This document shows, one piece after another, positions 57,133-64,000 of a DNA stretch of 64,000 nt. The notes under the pieces were generated by a model. That model did not search any database. It had not been told where the DNA came from and saw only the letters and a program-made list of their open reading frames with translations. The stretch lies in assembly GCF_000968535.2 (NCBI RefSeq), contig NC_016112.1:2728001-2792000 (forward strand), written 5' to 3'. The first letter of the stretch is position 1; the number at the start of each line of letters is the position of its first letter. The translations under genes were made by a program, and so were the position numbers. This DNA is from Methylotuvimicrobium alcaliphilum 20Z (GTDB taxonomy: Bacteria > Pseudomonadota > Gammaproteobacteria > Methylococcales > Methylomonadaceae).

Positions 57133-57189
57133 ATAGTTAGCGGTAAGCGGTAAGCGGTTAGCAGTAAATAGCGAATGAAGCGATATACC

Positions 57190-57366
57190 CCTATAAGCGC
57201 CAACTTAAGAAAATAACGCGTCATTCCGCCAGGGATTGGCGGAATCCAGTGCCATGGATGGCAATACATAGCTTCCCCCCATGTAACTTGAATATCGGCA
57301 ATCCATGCCGATATGACGAATAATGCAGTAAATACACTATAGAGTGGGTGCTAAGTTAGCGCCTAT
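57190..57366. mobile_element. Family C MITE with IS4-like ends
   Basis: The left end (C)CTATAAGCGCCAACTTAAGA matches the inverted end of the IS at 53152 for 17 bases; the right end, read inversely as ATAGGCGCTAACTTAG, is a diverged version. GCGATATACC occurs on both sides (57180-57189 and 57367-57376), a 10-bp target duplication. The left part also matches the fragment at 11551-11622. No coding capacity; probably mobilised by an IS4-type transposase. Confidence 0.75.
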
Positions 57367-57424
57367 GCGATATACCACTGTGTCGAACAAATTGACAGAA
57401 TCTTCTACAGAATTAACAAACAAT

Positions 57425-58132
57425 TTATTCGAATTCATTGTTAGCGATTTGTTTAATGTCGTTCTCCGACAATGCGCCGGAATGTAAAGCGCTGGCTATC
57501 AAGACATCGTTCACGCCGATTTTTTGTAGCTCGACTAGGTCTTGTTTGTGCCGAATACCGCCGGCGGCGATGATCCGTTTTTCAGGAAACTCTCGACAAT
57601 AATAGTCCAGCTTCGCGAAATCCGGACCGAGCTCGCTACCGACTTGCGCTAGCGTCATGATAATAATAGCGTTCGGCCATAACTTAGGATTGTCGAAAAT
57701 CAACGACGAGCCGAGCCGGCCGTTTGCCGAATAATCGAGCGAGAGTACAAAATCTTCCGACAATCGCTCGATATGCTCGACATCGTCATCGATCAACGAT
57801 TCGGAGCCGATAACCGGCAAATAATTCGCAAAACCTTGGAAATAGCGCTGGACCGCATGATTTCCCGAGTCGACCCAAAACTGCCTATCCGGATAGCGTC
57901 TGAATACATCGAGTAAAAAGCTTTGATGAACCGATTCGCAAGCGGTAATGGCATTCAGGTCGGCGATATAAAACATCTTAAAATCGTATAGCGACAAAAA
58001 CGCCTCGATGACGCGATCGATATCCGGCTCTTTGCATAATGAGGAACGAACCGGCACATATTCGGCCCGATTACCTTTGACGGCATGAACGACATGATGG
58101 TCTTTGAGATCAATGACCGGAATGATTTGCAT
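57425..58132 (-). CDS. HisA/HisF-like TIM barrel protein linked to C1 cofactor genes
   Basis: The protein has 235 residues. A HisA-type start MQIIPVIDLKDHHVVHAVKGNRAEYVP is followed by FKMFYIADLNAI and RIIAAGGIRHKQDLVELQKIGVNDVLIASALHSG, the phosphate-binding end of HisA/HisF barrels. It belongs to the HisA-related group found in methanogens and methylotrophs, not to histidine synthesis, as no other his genes are here. It faces away from the mfnD-mfnF pair across a 290-base gap. A role in methylofuran or H4MPT synthesis is inferred from neighbourhood and phyletic pattern. Confidence 0.8.
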   Translation of the reverse strand: MQIIPVIDLKDHHVVHAVKGNRAEYVPVRSSLCKEPDIDRVIEAFLSLYDFKMFYIADLNAITACESVHQSFLLDVFRRYPDRQFWVDSGNHAVQRYFQGFANYLPVIGSESLIDDDVEHIERLSEDFVLSLDYSANGRLGSSLIFDNPKLWPNAIIIMTLAQVGSELGPDFAKLDYYCREFPEKRIIAAGGIRHKQDLVELQKIGVNDVLIASALHSGALSENDIKQIANNEFE

Positions 58133-58188
58133 GTTACGAAACCAACCTTCTGAGTTTGTAATTATTCAGCATAAGTCATGTATGAGAA

Positions 58189-58357
58189 GGTGTCAGGCAT
58201 TGATTTATAAGGCTGTCTGCAACAGGACGTTGCAGTCAGAGCTTACAGGGATGTATTCACCCAGCACCTAAATACCATAATCCATTTGCTATGATAAACA
58301 ATTTTGGATTATTTAGGTGCTGGGTTCACGCGCCCTTAGAAATCAATGCCTGACACC
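58189..58357. mobile_element. MITE-like element with GGTGTCAGGC inverted ends, containing module B
   Basis: Perfect 18-bp inverted ends GGTGTCAGGCATTGATTT lie at 58189-58206 and 58340-58357. Inside is module B (58260-58324), flanked by TTCA and by A-like sequence (GCTTACAGGGATGTATTCA). A solitary end AAATCAATGTCTGATACC occurs at 40197-40214. It lies in the promoter gap between the divergent hisA-like and mfnD genes. Confidence 0.65.
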
Positions 58358-58423
58358 AACCTACCGCATGCGCTGAATAGTTACCTGAGTTTATAAGAAA
58401 TAGTATGTATTATACTGTGCGCA

Positions 58424-59434
58424 ATGAAAATACTCGTTTTTGAATATGTTACCGGCGGCGGCTTTAACCGCGAACGCATTCCCGATACGCTCGCCACGGA
58501 AGGCCTGTTGATGCTGAAGGCTTTATTACAGGATTTATCGGAAATAGCCGATATCAAGTTGATAGTGATGCTCGATACTCGATTTGCCGACTCAATATCG
58601 GAATATGCCGGAGCTATCGAAATTGTGCCGATTGATGCGCATCAATCGGTACTCGAAACATTTCAAAAACAAGTCGTGCGTTGTGATGCGGTTTGGTCGG
58701 TCGCTCCCGAAATAAACAATATTTTGTTCGACTTAACGCGCATGATCGAACGCCTTGGGAAAAGACTGCTGTCATCTTCGTCCGAAGCCGTCGCAATCAC
58801 CTCGAATAAGCTCGAAACATTTCGTTATCTGACACAACACCGGATCGAAACCGTGCCATCGGAACCATTCATTCCGCATCGCTTCCAACCGATCGGTAGA
58901 CAAGTAATCAAACCGGTAGACGGCATGGGTTGCGAACGAACATTCCGAGTCGATAACGCCGAGGATTGGGCGCTCGTCAGGCCGCAACTCGGTGAAGAAC
59001 CTTATATTGTTCAGCCTTACATCGACGGGACGCCGGCTAGTTTGAGTTGTTTATTCAACCATGGCAAAGGGTGGCTCTTGTGCCATAATGTGCAACGAAT
59101 CGAAATCAAGGACTGCCGATTTAAGTTGAACGCTTGCCGGGTCAACGAACCCGGCGTCAAAGAAAACTATCAAGTCCTGGTCAACCGTGTCGCACATGCG
59201 TTGCCGGGCTTATCCGGTTATGCCGGCATCGATATCATAGAAACACCTGAATACATTGCGGTATTGGAAATCAATCCGCGTTTGACAACGTCTTACGCGG
59301 GGATACGAGAGGCCTTGGGAATCAATGTCGCGGCAGAGGTTTTGCGAATGCCGCAAAACCAACCAAGCGTGAGTCCCATTATCAATCGAAGCATCAATCT
59401 ACTCATCGACGGAGACGAAACCTATGCAAACTAA
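58424..59434 (+). CDS. mfnD: ATP-grasp enzyme, probable tyramine-glutamate ligase (MfnD-like)
   Basis: The protein has 336 residues. It starts MKILVFEYVTGGGFN, typical of MfnD proteins, with TSNKLETFRYLTQHRIETVP, QVIKPVDGMGCE (ATP loop), IVQPYIDGTPASLS and GYAGIDIIETPEYIAVLEINPRLTTSYAG (EINPR metal site). MfnD attaches glutamate to tyramine in methanofuran/methylofuran synthesis. The 11-base overlap with the MfnF-like gene supports the same pathway. The ATG has no clear Shine-Dalgarno; a TATACT eight bases upstream could serve a near-leaderless message. Confidence 0.82.
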   Translation: MKILVFEYVTGGGFNRERIPDTLATEGLLMLKALLQDLSEIADIKLIVMLDTRFADSISEYAGAIEIVPIDAHQSVLETFQKQVVRCDAVWSVAPEINNILFDLTRMIERLGKRLLSSSSEAVAITSNKLETFRYLTQHRIETVPSEPFIPHRFQPIGRQVIKPVDGMGCERTFRVDNAEDWALVRPQLGEEPYIVQPYIDGTPASLSCLFNHGKGWLLCHNVQRIEIKDCRFKLNACRVNEPGVKENYQVLVNRVAHALPGLSGYAGIDIIETPEYIAVLEINPRLTTSYAGIREALGINVAAEVLRMPQNQPSVSPIINRSINLLIDGDETYAN

Positions 59435-60473
59435 CATTATCGGCTGGGATATCGGCGGCGCCCATTTAAAAGCGGCGCTGATTAACGAATTGGGCGAAGC
59501 TCTGGCAATCGTTCAACGACCCTGCGCGTTATGGCAAGGCATCGAACAATTGCAACAAGCCGTACAAGCCGTTACCGCCGAACTGCCGGAAGCCCGATAC
59601 CGGCATGCGATTACGATGACGGGGGAATTAGTCGATCATTTCGAGAGCCGAGAGCAAGGGGTTCAACGTATCGTCGAAGCCATGTCGGTTTACTTTCCAG
59701 GCGATCCGCTGTGGATTTATGCCGGCTTGTCCGGATTCATTCGAGCCGGTTCGGTGCTGCCTGAGCATAGCGAAAGCATCGCGTCGGCGAACTGGTTGGC
59801 GAGCGCATCTTTTGCCGCACGCAACATAGACAGCGGATTATTTATCGACATCGGCAGCACCACAACCGATATCATTGCGATGGCAAACGGAAAAATTAAT
59901 GCCAAAGGTTTTACCGATTATAAGCGGCTCATTTCCGAAGAGTTAGTTTATACCGGCGTCGTGCGCACCCCGGTAATGGCCATCGCGCAAACAGCCATAT
60001 TCAAAGGCGTCAAAATCGGCTTGATGGCCGAGTATTTCGCGACGATGGCCGATGTATACCGCATAACCGGCGAACTGGACGAAGCCCATGATCAAAACGA
60101 TACCGCCGATGGCGGCGAAAAAACCGTTACGGCCAGCGCCAGGCGTTTATCGCGTATGATCGGTCATGAAGTCGAACACGAGTTGCCGGAATGCTGGCGC
60201 CATTTCGCGCTTTATCTTCGCAACCAACAATTGCACAAAATACAAATGGGCTGCGAAAGGCAAATATCCAGAATTCGTTTACCTTCAGATCAGCCTTTTG
60301 TCGGCGCCGGTGTTGGCCGCTTTTTGGTCAAACAATTAGCCGCCAACTTAGGTCACCCTTATCTGGATTTCAACGATTTATTCGAACAGTCCTTGGTCTC
60401 CTCGCCAATGTCCGCTGCCGATTGCGCGCCGGCCATCGCAGTAGCGTATTTAGCGCTGGCGCAATTCAAATAA
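59424..60473 (+). CDS. mfnF: H4MPT-linked C1 transfer pathway protein (MfnF-like, hydantoinase/ASKHA fold)
   Basis: The protein has 349 residues. It has an ASKHA-type fold with IIGWDIGGAHLKAAL at the N-terminus (phosphate 1 motif), ITMTGELVDHFESREQGVQRIVEA and SGLFIDIGSTTTDIIAM (phosphate 2). It belongs to the group noted for H4MPT-linked C1 pathways; archaeal MfnF joins the furan and tyramine parts of methanofuran, so the same step in methylofuran is likely. It overlaps mfnD by 11 bases. It ends at a degenerate repeat region, with no terminator seen. Confidence 0.85.
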   Translation: MQTNIIGWDIGGAHLKAALINELGEALAIVQRPCALWQGIEQLQQAVQAVTAELPEARYRHAITMTGELVDHFESREQGVQRIVEAMSVYFPGDPLWIYAGLSGFIRAGSVLPEHSESIASANWLASASFAARNIDSGLFIDIGSTTTDIIAMANGKINAKGFTDYKRLISEELVYTGVVRTPVMAIAQTAIFKGVKIGLMAEYFATMADVYRITGELDEAHDQNDTADGGEKTVTASARRLSRMIGHEVEHELPECWRHFALYLRNQQLHKIQMGCERQISRIRLPSDQPFVGAGVGRFLVKQLAANLGHPYLDFNDLFEQSLVSSPMSAADCAPAIAVAYLALAQFK

Positions 60474-60509
60474 ATTACGCCCTTTTGATCGAAAAACCGT
60501 CGAAGAATA

Positions 60510-60665
60510 AAAGGCATGGGATGTGTCTATCGAGGACGGCCGTGAACCCTTCCATGGGGCTTGACGGCAGCAATCGAACGCCAGGGATGGCGGGTATTAG
60601 GGCAAATTGCCGAGAAGCAAAAATCTGCCCTGTCGCTAACACCTGTCAATCGAGCCCCCCCCCTT
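60510..60665. repeat. Degenerate repeat fragment beside truncated receiver gene
   Basis: GTGTCTATCGAGGACGGCCGTGAACCC and CATGGGGCTTGACGGCAGC resemble 39710-39770. GCGGGTATTAGGGCAA and GCCGAGAAGCAAAAATC resemble the family A insert. It lies at the 3' end of the truncated gene at 60700-61134 and may mark the site of its loss. Confidence 0.45.
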
Positions 60666-60699
60666 CCAACAGTTGCCTAAGTTATTTCATGCTCGTTCC

Positions 60700-61134
60700 T
60701 TAGGTAAAACTACCCGAATTGCACCTTGTTACCGGGCCTTGAAGTTTTTCCAACATCAACGAGATAATACGGCGGGATACCCAAGCCTCTCCTTGCTGAA
60801 TGACCTTGATCGCTTTCTTAAAAAACCTAGCCAAATCGGCAAACTGTAAATAGCCTTGGGCACCCGAAACCAAACAATCGATGACTTCGCGATCGGTCAA
60901 TTCAGGTGCGATCAAAATTATTTTGCTATCGGGACTCGCCGCATTCAATAACGCAATATATTCGGCGGTTTGCTGTTCGCGAAGTTCATAGCGAAGCACA
61001 ACGACAAGCGGCTTGTCTCTTTCAACCGCGATCAAGGCTTTTATTTCGTCATGATCGACTCGAATGTTTAGGCTCGGATCATCGATAAACCGCAGAATGT
61101 CTTCGTCATTATCAATTATGTGCAAATCAATCAT
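60700..61134 (-). pseudogene. Receiver-like protein lacking its C-terminal HTH (truncated LuxR-type regulator)
   Basis: The protein has 144 residues. The receiver-like part (HIIDNDEDILRFIDD, LVVVLRYELREQQ, KIILIAPELTDREVIDCLVSGAQGYLQF, FFKKAIKVIQQGEAWVSRRIISLMLEKL) parallels the N-terminal 125 residues of the LuxR-type regulator at 27458, where GCSGY, a helix and a GDIWIQRHLIPRLINAL segment occupy the same place. The HTH that should follow is missing; the frame ends in an unrelated GPVTRCNSGSFT just before repeat-like sequence. The acidic pair (DNDED) is present, but the Asp strand reads VVVLRYE, lacking the phospho-acceptor. It is either a broken gene or a stand-alone receiver. Confidence 0.6.
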
Positions 61135-61155
61135 AAAGTTACCGATCGTTTAAGT

Positions 61156-61481
61156 TATACCTTTCGCACTTCAAATTTCGGCATTGTCGGAGGAGGCCTT
61201 GGGATGCTAGGTCGATTTTTGCTCCTCGGCAATTGCTCCTGCATTGCCCTAATACACGCCATCCGTGGCGTAATGCAAAATCGACATTCACGCCATCCAT
61301 GGCGTTCATAAAGGCTTTGCCAGCATGGAGCTGGCATAGAGCCTACATGGACGTATTCACCCAGCACCTAAATTCCATAGTCCATTGGCTATGGTTAATT
61401 GTCTTGGATAATTTAGGTGCTGGGTTTACGGCGTCCTTTGACGGGCACCCCAAGGCTGAATTTTCATCTACGATGGGTATA
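61156..61481 (+). repeat. Family A mosaic repeat, copy A9, with insert and module B
   Basis: It runs from TATACCTTTCGCACTTC to CGATGGGTATA (326 bp). It has both the GTCGATTTTTGC/GCAAAATCGAC insert and module B (61360-61424), so it is the fullest copy. The left TTCA is intact and the right flank reads TTTA. It lies 21 bases upstream of the truncated receiver gene start, in its promoter area. Confidence 0.88.
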
Positions 61482-61618
61482 TCCAGCTTTCAAAATACCA
61501 ATCCCTCCCCTCTGTGTTTGTTTGAGTTAAAACCATCCACGTTTTCAACTTAGAACAGAGTCTAGTCTGTTTTAGGCAATTGTTAACTGTACCGAAGTAC
61601 TAAATCGTTCAACCTAGA

Positions 61619-62695
61619 TCACTCTTCAACAATCTGCACTCGCTGAGTAATGCCGCAAACCAGTGTGTACGGGATGGTTCCCGACCAAGACGCTACCTCT
61701 TCGATGGGCAACGCCCCTCCCCATAGCGTCACCGGATCACCGGGCTTGGCATCGTTTTGTCCGCTTAAATCAACCGTGATCATATCCATCGATACCCTGC
61801 CGATCATCGGGACACGCCTGCCGTTAACAAGAACCGGCGTGCCGGATCTTGCATGACGAGGATAACCGTCCCCGTAACCGATTGCGACAACACCCATTGT
61901 AATCGGTCGGTCGCAAGCCCAAGTAGCGCCGTACCCCACCGTATCGCCTTGCCGTACGGATTTAACGGCAATCAACCGGGAATGCAAAGCCATGACCGGT
62001 TTTAAATCGAAATCACCTCCTGTCGTTTCGGGAAACGGGGAAATCCCATACAACATAATCCCGGGTCTTACCCAGTCGGTCAAAGCTTCCCGCCAACCTA
62101 AAATCCCGGCTGAATTCGCGATACTTCGCGGCCCTGCAAAACCCGATAATGTCCTGTTAAATAAGTCGATTTGTTTCAATGTCATTGGGTCGGATCTCAG
62201 GTCGGCATTTGCCAAATGGGTTATAAAACCAACCGGTTGCTTGATCAACGAGCTCGATCTCAAACGCTGATGAACTTTTTCGACCTCGTCAGCCGAAAAC
62301 CCCAAACGGTTCATGCCGGTATCGATTTTCAACCAAGCATTGATCCCGATAGAGCCGAATTTTCGATCAATGATATCCAACTGCCCGAACGAGTGAATTA
62401 AGGGATCTAAACCGAAATCGATCAAATCGTTTAATTCTTCAGAACACGTAAAACCTTCCATGACCGCGATGCGATGCGAAATACCGGCTTGGCGTAAGCG
62501 GATCCCCTCGTCGACGCGGGCCACGGCAAAGCCGTCCGCTTCGGTTAATCGTTCTGCGACGCGCAACAAACCGTGCCCGTAAGCATTGGCTTTAATCACC
62601 GCCATGACTTTCGAGTCTGGCGCGTAGCGTCTAACCACATGCAAATTATGACGTAACGCATCCAGGTTCAATTTGACATAAGCGGCCGGCGTCAT
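61619..62695 (-). CDS. alr: Alanine racemase
   Basis: The protein has 358 residues, the normal length. PLP-binding Lys35 lies in VMAVIKANAYGHGLL, the second catalytic Tyr in VRQGDTVGYGATW near residue 253, and HLANAD, GIMLYGISPFP and RVSMDMITVDLS are family blocks. It interconverts L- and D-alanine for peptidoglycan. It overlaps dnaB by four bases (ATGA), the usual dnaB-alr order of Gammaproteobacteria. Downstream lies copy A9 of the repeat family. Confidence 0.97.
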   Translation of the reverse strand: MTPAAYVKLNLDALRHNLHVVRRYAPDSKVMAVIKANAYGHGLLRVAERLTEADGFAVARVDEGIRLRQAGISHRIAVMEGFTCSEELNDLIDFGLDPLIHSFGQLDIIDRKFGSIGINAWLKIDTGMNRLGFSADEVEKVHQRLRSSSLIKQPVGFITHLANADLRSDPMTLKQIDLFNRTLSGFAGPRSIANSAGILGWREALTDWVRPGIMLYGISPFPETTGGDFDLKPVMALHSRLIAVKSVRQGDTVGYGATWACDRPITMGVVAIGYGDGYPRHARSGTPVLVNGRRVPMIGRVSMDMITVDLSGQNDAKPGDPVTLWGGALPIEEVASWSGTIPYTLVCGITQRVQIVEE

Positions 62696-64000
62696 TCGTA
62701 ATCGTCTCCGCCGTAAGGATTTCCGGCAAAGTTTTCAAACCGAGTGTATTGTCCGAGGAAAGTCAACCTGACCGTGCCTATCGGACCGTTACGTTGTTTA
62801 CCGATGATAATTTCAGCAACACCTTTCTCCGGACTATCCGGGTTGTAAACCTCATCCCGATAAACAAATACGATCACGTCGGCATCCTGTTCGATACCTC
62901 CCGACTCACGCAAATCGGACATCACCGGCCGTTTGTTGGGCCGCTGCTCAAGGTTACGGTTCAGCTGCGAGAGCGCGATAACCGGCACGTTCAGCTCCTT
63001 GGCCAAGGCTTTCAAGCCCCTCGAGATATCCGAAATCTGTTGAACCCGATTATCGCCGCTGGCCGGCGACTGCATCAATTGCAGATAATCCAATACGATC
63101 AAACCCAACTGGCCATGTTCGCGCATCAATCGTCGCGCTCTCGAGCGGACTTCAGTCGGCGTCAAAGCCGGCGTATCGTCGATGAACAATTTCGTTTCAG
63201 CCAATAAATTAATCGCCGAAGTCAAACGAGGCCATTCGTCGTCATCGAGTTTACCGGTTCTGATCTTATGTTGATCGATACGCCCCAATGAGGACATCAT
63301 CCGCATCGCTAACGAGTCGCCGGGCATTTCCATACTGAACACCGCAACCGGCTTATCGCCTTTAATTGCGACATTCTCCGCCATGTTCATCGCGATCGTA
63401 GTTTTGCCCATTGACGGCCGACCAGCAACAATAATTAAATCGGACGGCTGTAGACCCGAGGTCATTTCGTCGAAATCATTGAATCCGGTGCTGGCGCCGG
63501 TGATATTGCCTTCCTGCTCGTAAAGCATTTCGATCTTATCGACCGCTTGCGCCAGCAACGACTTGATCGACGTGAAACCGCCCTGCCCGCGTTGGCGCTG
63601 TTCAGCAATTTGAAATACTTGACGCTCGGCATTTTCGAGCAACTCCGATGTATCGCGCCCTTCCGGACTAAAAGCCGAGTCGGATATATCGGTTCCGACA
63701 TGAATCAATTGCCTTAAAACCGACTTATCGCGAACTATGGTTGCATAAGCGACGATATTCGCGGCACTCGGGGTATCCTTTGCCAAGGTACCTAAATAGG
63801 CCAGACCGCCGACCTCATTCAATTGTCCGGCGGAAGCCAGTGCCTCGGATAAGGTAATGACGTCGAAAGGATCTTGTTTTTCTGCCAATTTTTCGATGGC
63901 CCGAAAAATCATTCGATGATCTTTGCGATAAAAATCGCCTTCGACAACTTTATCGGCTATCGAATCCCAGGTTTGGTTATCCAGCATCAAACCGCCGAGT
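62692..64000 (-). CDS. dnaB: Replicative DNA helicase DnaB, 5' end beyond window
   Basis: The frame is open to the right edge (436 codons visible; LGGLMLDNQTWDSIADKV continues beyond), so the first 20-30 residues are missing. The N-terminal domain (about 1-110) and linker helix are followed by the RecA-like domain: Walker A GRPSMGKTTIAMNMAENVA, Walker B LIVLDYLQLM, and RDEVYNPDSPEKGVAEIIIGKQRNGPIGTVRLTFLG near the end. It unwinds DNA at the fork as a hexamer. No intein is visible in the part shown. alr follows by a four-base overlap. Confidence 0.96.
   Translation of the reverse strand, partial: LGGLMLDNQTWDSIADKVVEGDFYRKDHRMIFRAIEKLAEKQDPFDVITLSEALASAGQLNEVGGLAYLGTLAKDTPSAANIVAYATIVRDKSVLRQLIHVGTDISDSAFSPEGRDTSELLENAERQVFQIAEQRQRGQGGFTSIKSLLAQAVDKIEMLYEQEGNITGASTGFNDFDEMTSGLQPSDLIIVAGRPSMGKTTIAMNMAENVAIKGDKPVAVFSMEMPGDSLAMRMMSSLGRIDQHKIRTGKLDDDEWPRLTSAINLLAETKLFIDDTPALTPTEVRSRARRLMREHGQLGLIVLDYLQLMQSPASGDNRVQQISDISRGLKALAKELNVPVIALSQLNRNLEQRPNKRPVMSDLRESGGIEQDADVIVFVYRDEVYNPDSPEKGVAEIIIGKQRNGPIGTVRLTFLGQYTRFENFAGNPYGGDDYE

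Noticed and set aside
57133-57180. AGCGGTAAGCGGTAAGCGG short tandem sequence after the acylase gene
   Set aside because: Low-complexity run of a kind seen also at 52871; no clear function or structure.
57425-58132. Histidine biosynthesis gene hisA
   Set aside because: The barrel is HisA-like but no other his genes are near, and this subgroup is known from methanogens and methylotrophs in cofactor gene neighbourhoods.

Overview
The window is chromosomal DNA from a gammaproteobacterium that uses C1 compounds, most likely a methanotroph of the Methylomicrobium/Methylotuvimicrobium/Methylobacter type. The inference rests on tetrahydromethanopterin (H4MPT) and methylofuran genes (beta-RFAP synthase, mch, fae, an MfnD-like ligase and an MfnF-like protein) beside ordinary gammaproteobacterial housekeeping blocks (dnaX-ybaB-recR with the SRP RNA, dnaB-alr). 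NhaD and a CPA1 Na+/H+ antiporter would suit a salt- or alkali-tolerant strain. The genus is inferred and was not tested.

Layout. 1-6.2 kb: a signalling block with a truncated multi-domain periplasmic sensor, a REC-HD-GYP response regulator and a divergent SBP-PAS-GGDEF-EAL protein, all pointing to c-di-GMP. 6.8-18.8 kb: mainly membrane proteins (fused spermidine-synthase-like protein, Tsx-like porin, NhaD, DUF1269, CPA1 antiporter, AspT/YidE-type transporter, HtpX). 19-24.6 kb: minus-strand housekeeping genes (tcdA, TatD-like, cysK, HIT, recR, ybaB, dnaX, SRP RNA). 25-28 kb: a small coiled-coil protein, a PhoQ-like kinase and a LuxR-type regulator. 28.4-34.7 kb: a tetR-tolC-adaptor-RND efflux operon. 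35-39.5 kb: a DUF3300 protein and a TctE/QseC-like two-component system. 40.9-47 kb: beta-carbonic anhydrase, a SulP transporter fused to two UspA domains, and a P-type cation ATPase. 47.3-52.8 kb: the H4MPT operon (mptG, ATP-grasp, mch, RimK-like ligase, CitG-like, fae). 53.1-54.6 kb: a complete IS4-family insertion sequence. 54.7-60.5 kb: penicillin-acylase-type hydrolase, HisA-like protein and the mfnD-mfnF pair. 60.7-64 kb: a truncated receiver protein, alr and dnaB (cut by the window edge).

The least ordinary content lies between genes. At least nine copies of a mosaic repeat (family A, 160-420 bp, ends TATACC...GGTATA) fill intergenic spaces. Some copies carry a 65-bp hairpin module (B) flanked by a TTCA duplication. 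One copy is interrupted by a second MITE (M) with 13-bp perfect inverted ends and an 8-bp target duplication. An internal hairpin of family A shows compensated base changes between copies. Further families share ends with the IS4 element (C), or have their own inverted ends (D, E, and a GGTGTCAGGC element).

How the genes work together: Fae, Mch, MptG, the ATP-grasp ligases and MfnD/MfnF would make and use H4MPT and methylofuran for formaldehyde oxidation. Carbonic anhydrase beside the SulP protein suggests bicarbonate or CO2 handling. The antiporters and the P-type ATPase suggest active ion homeostasis.
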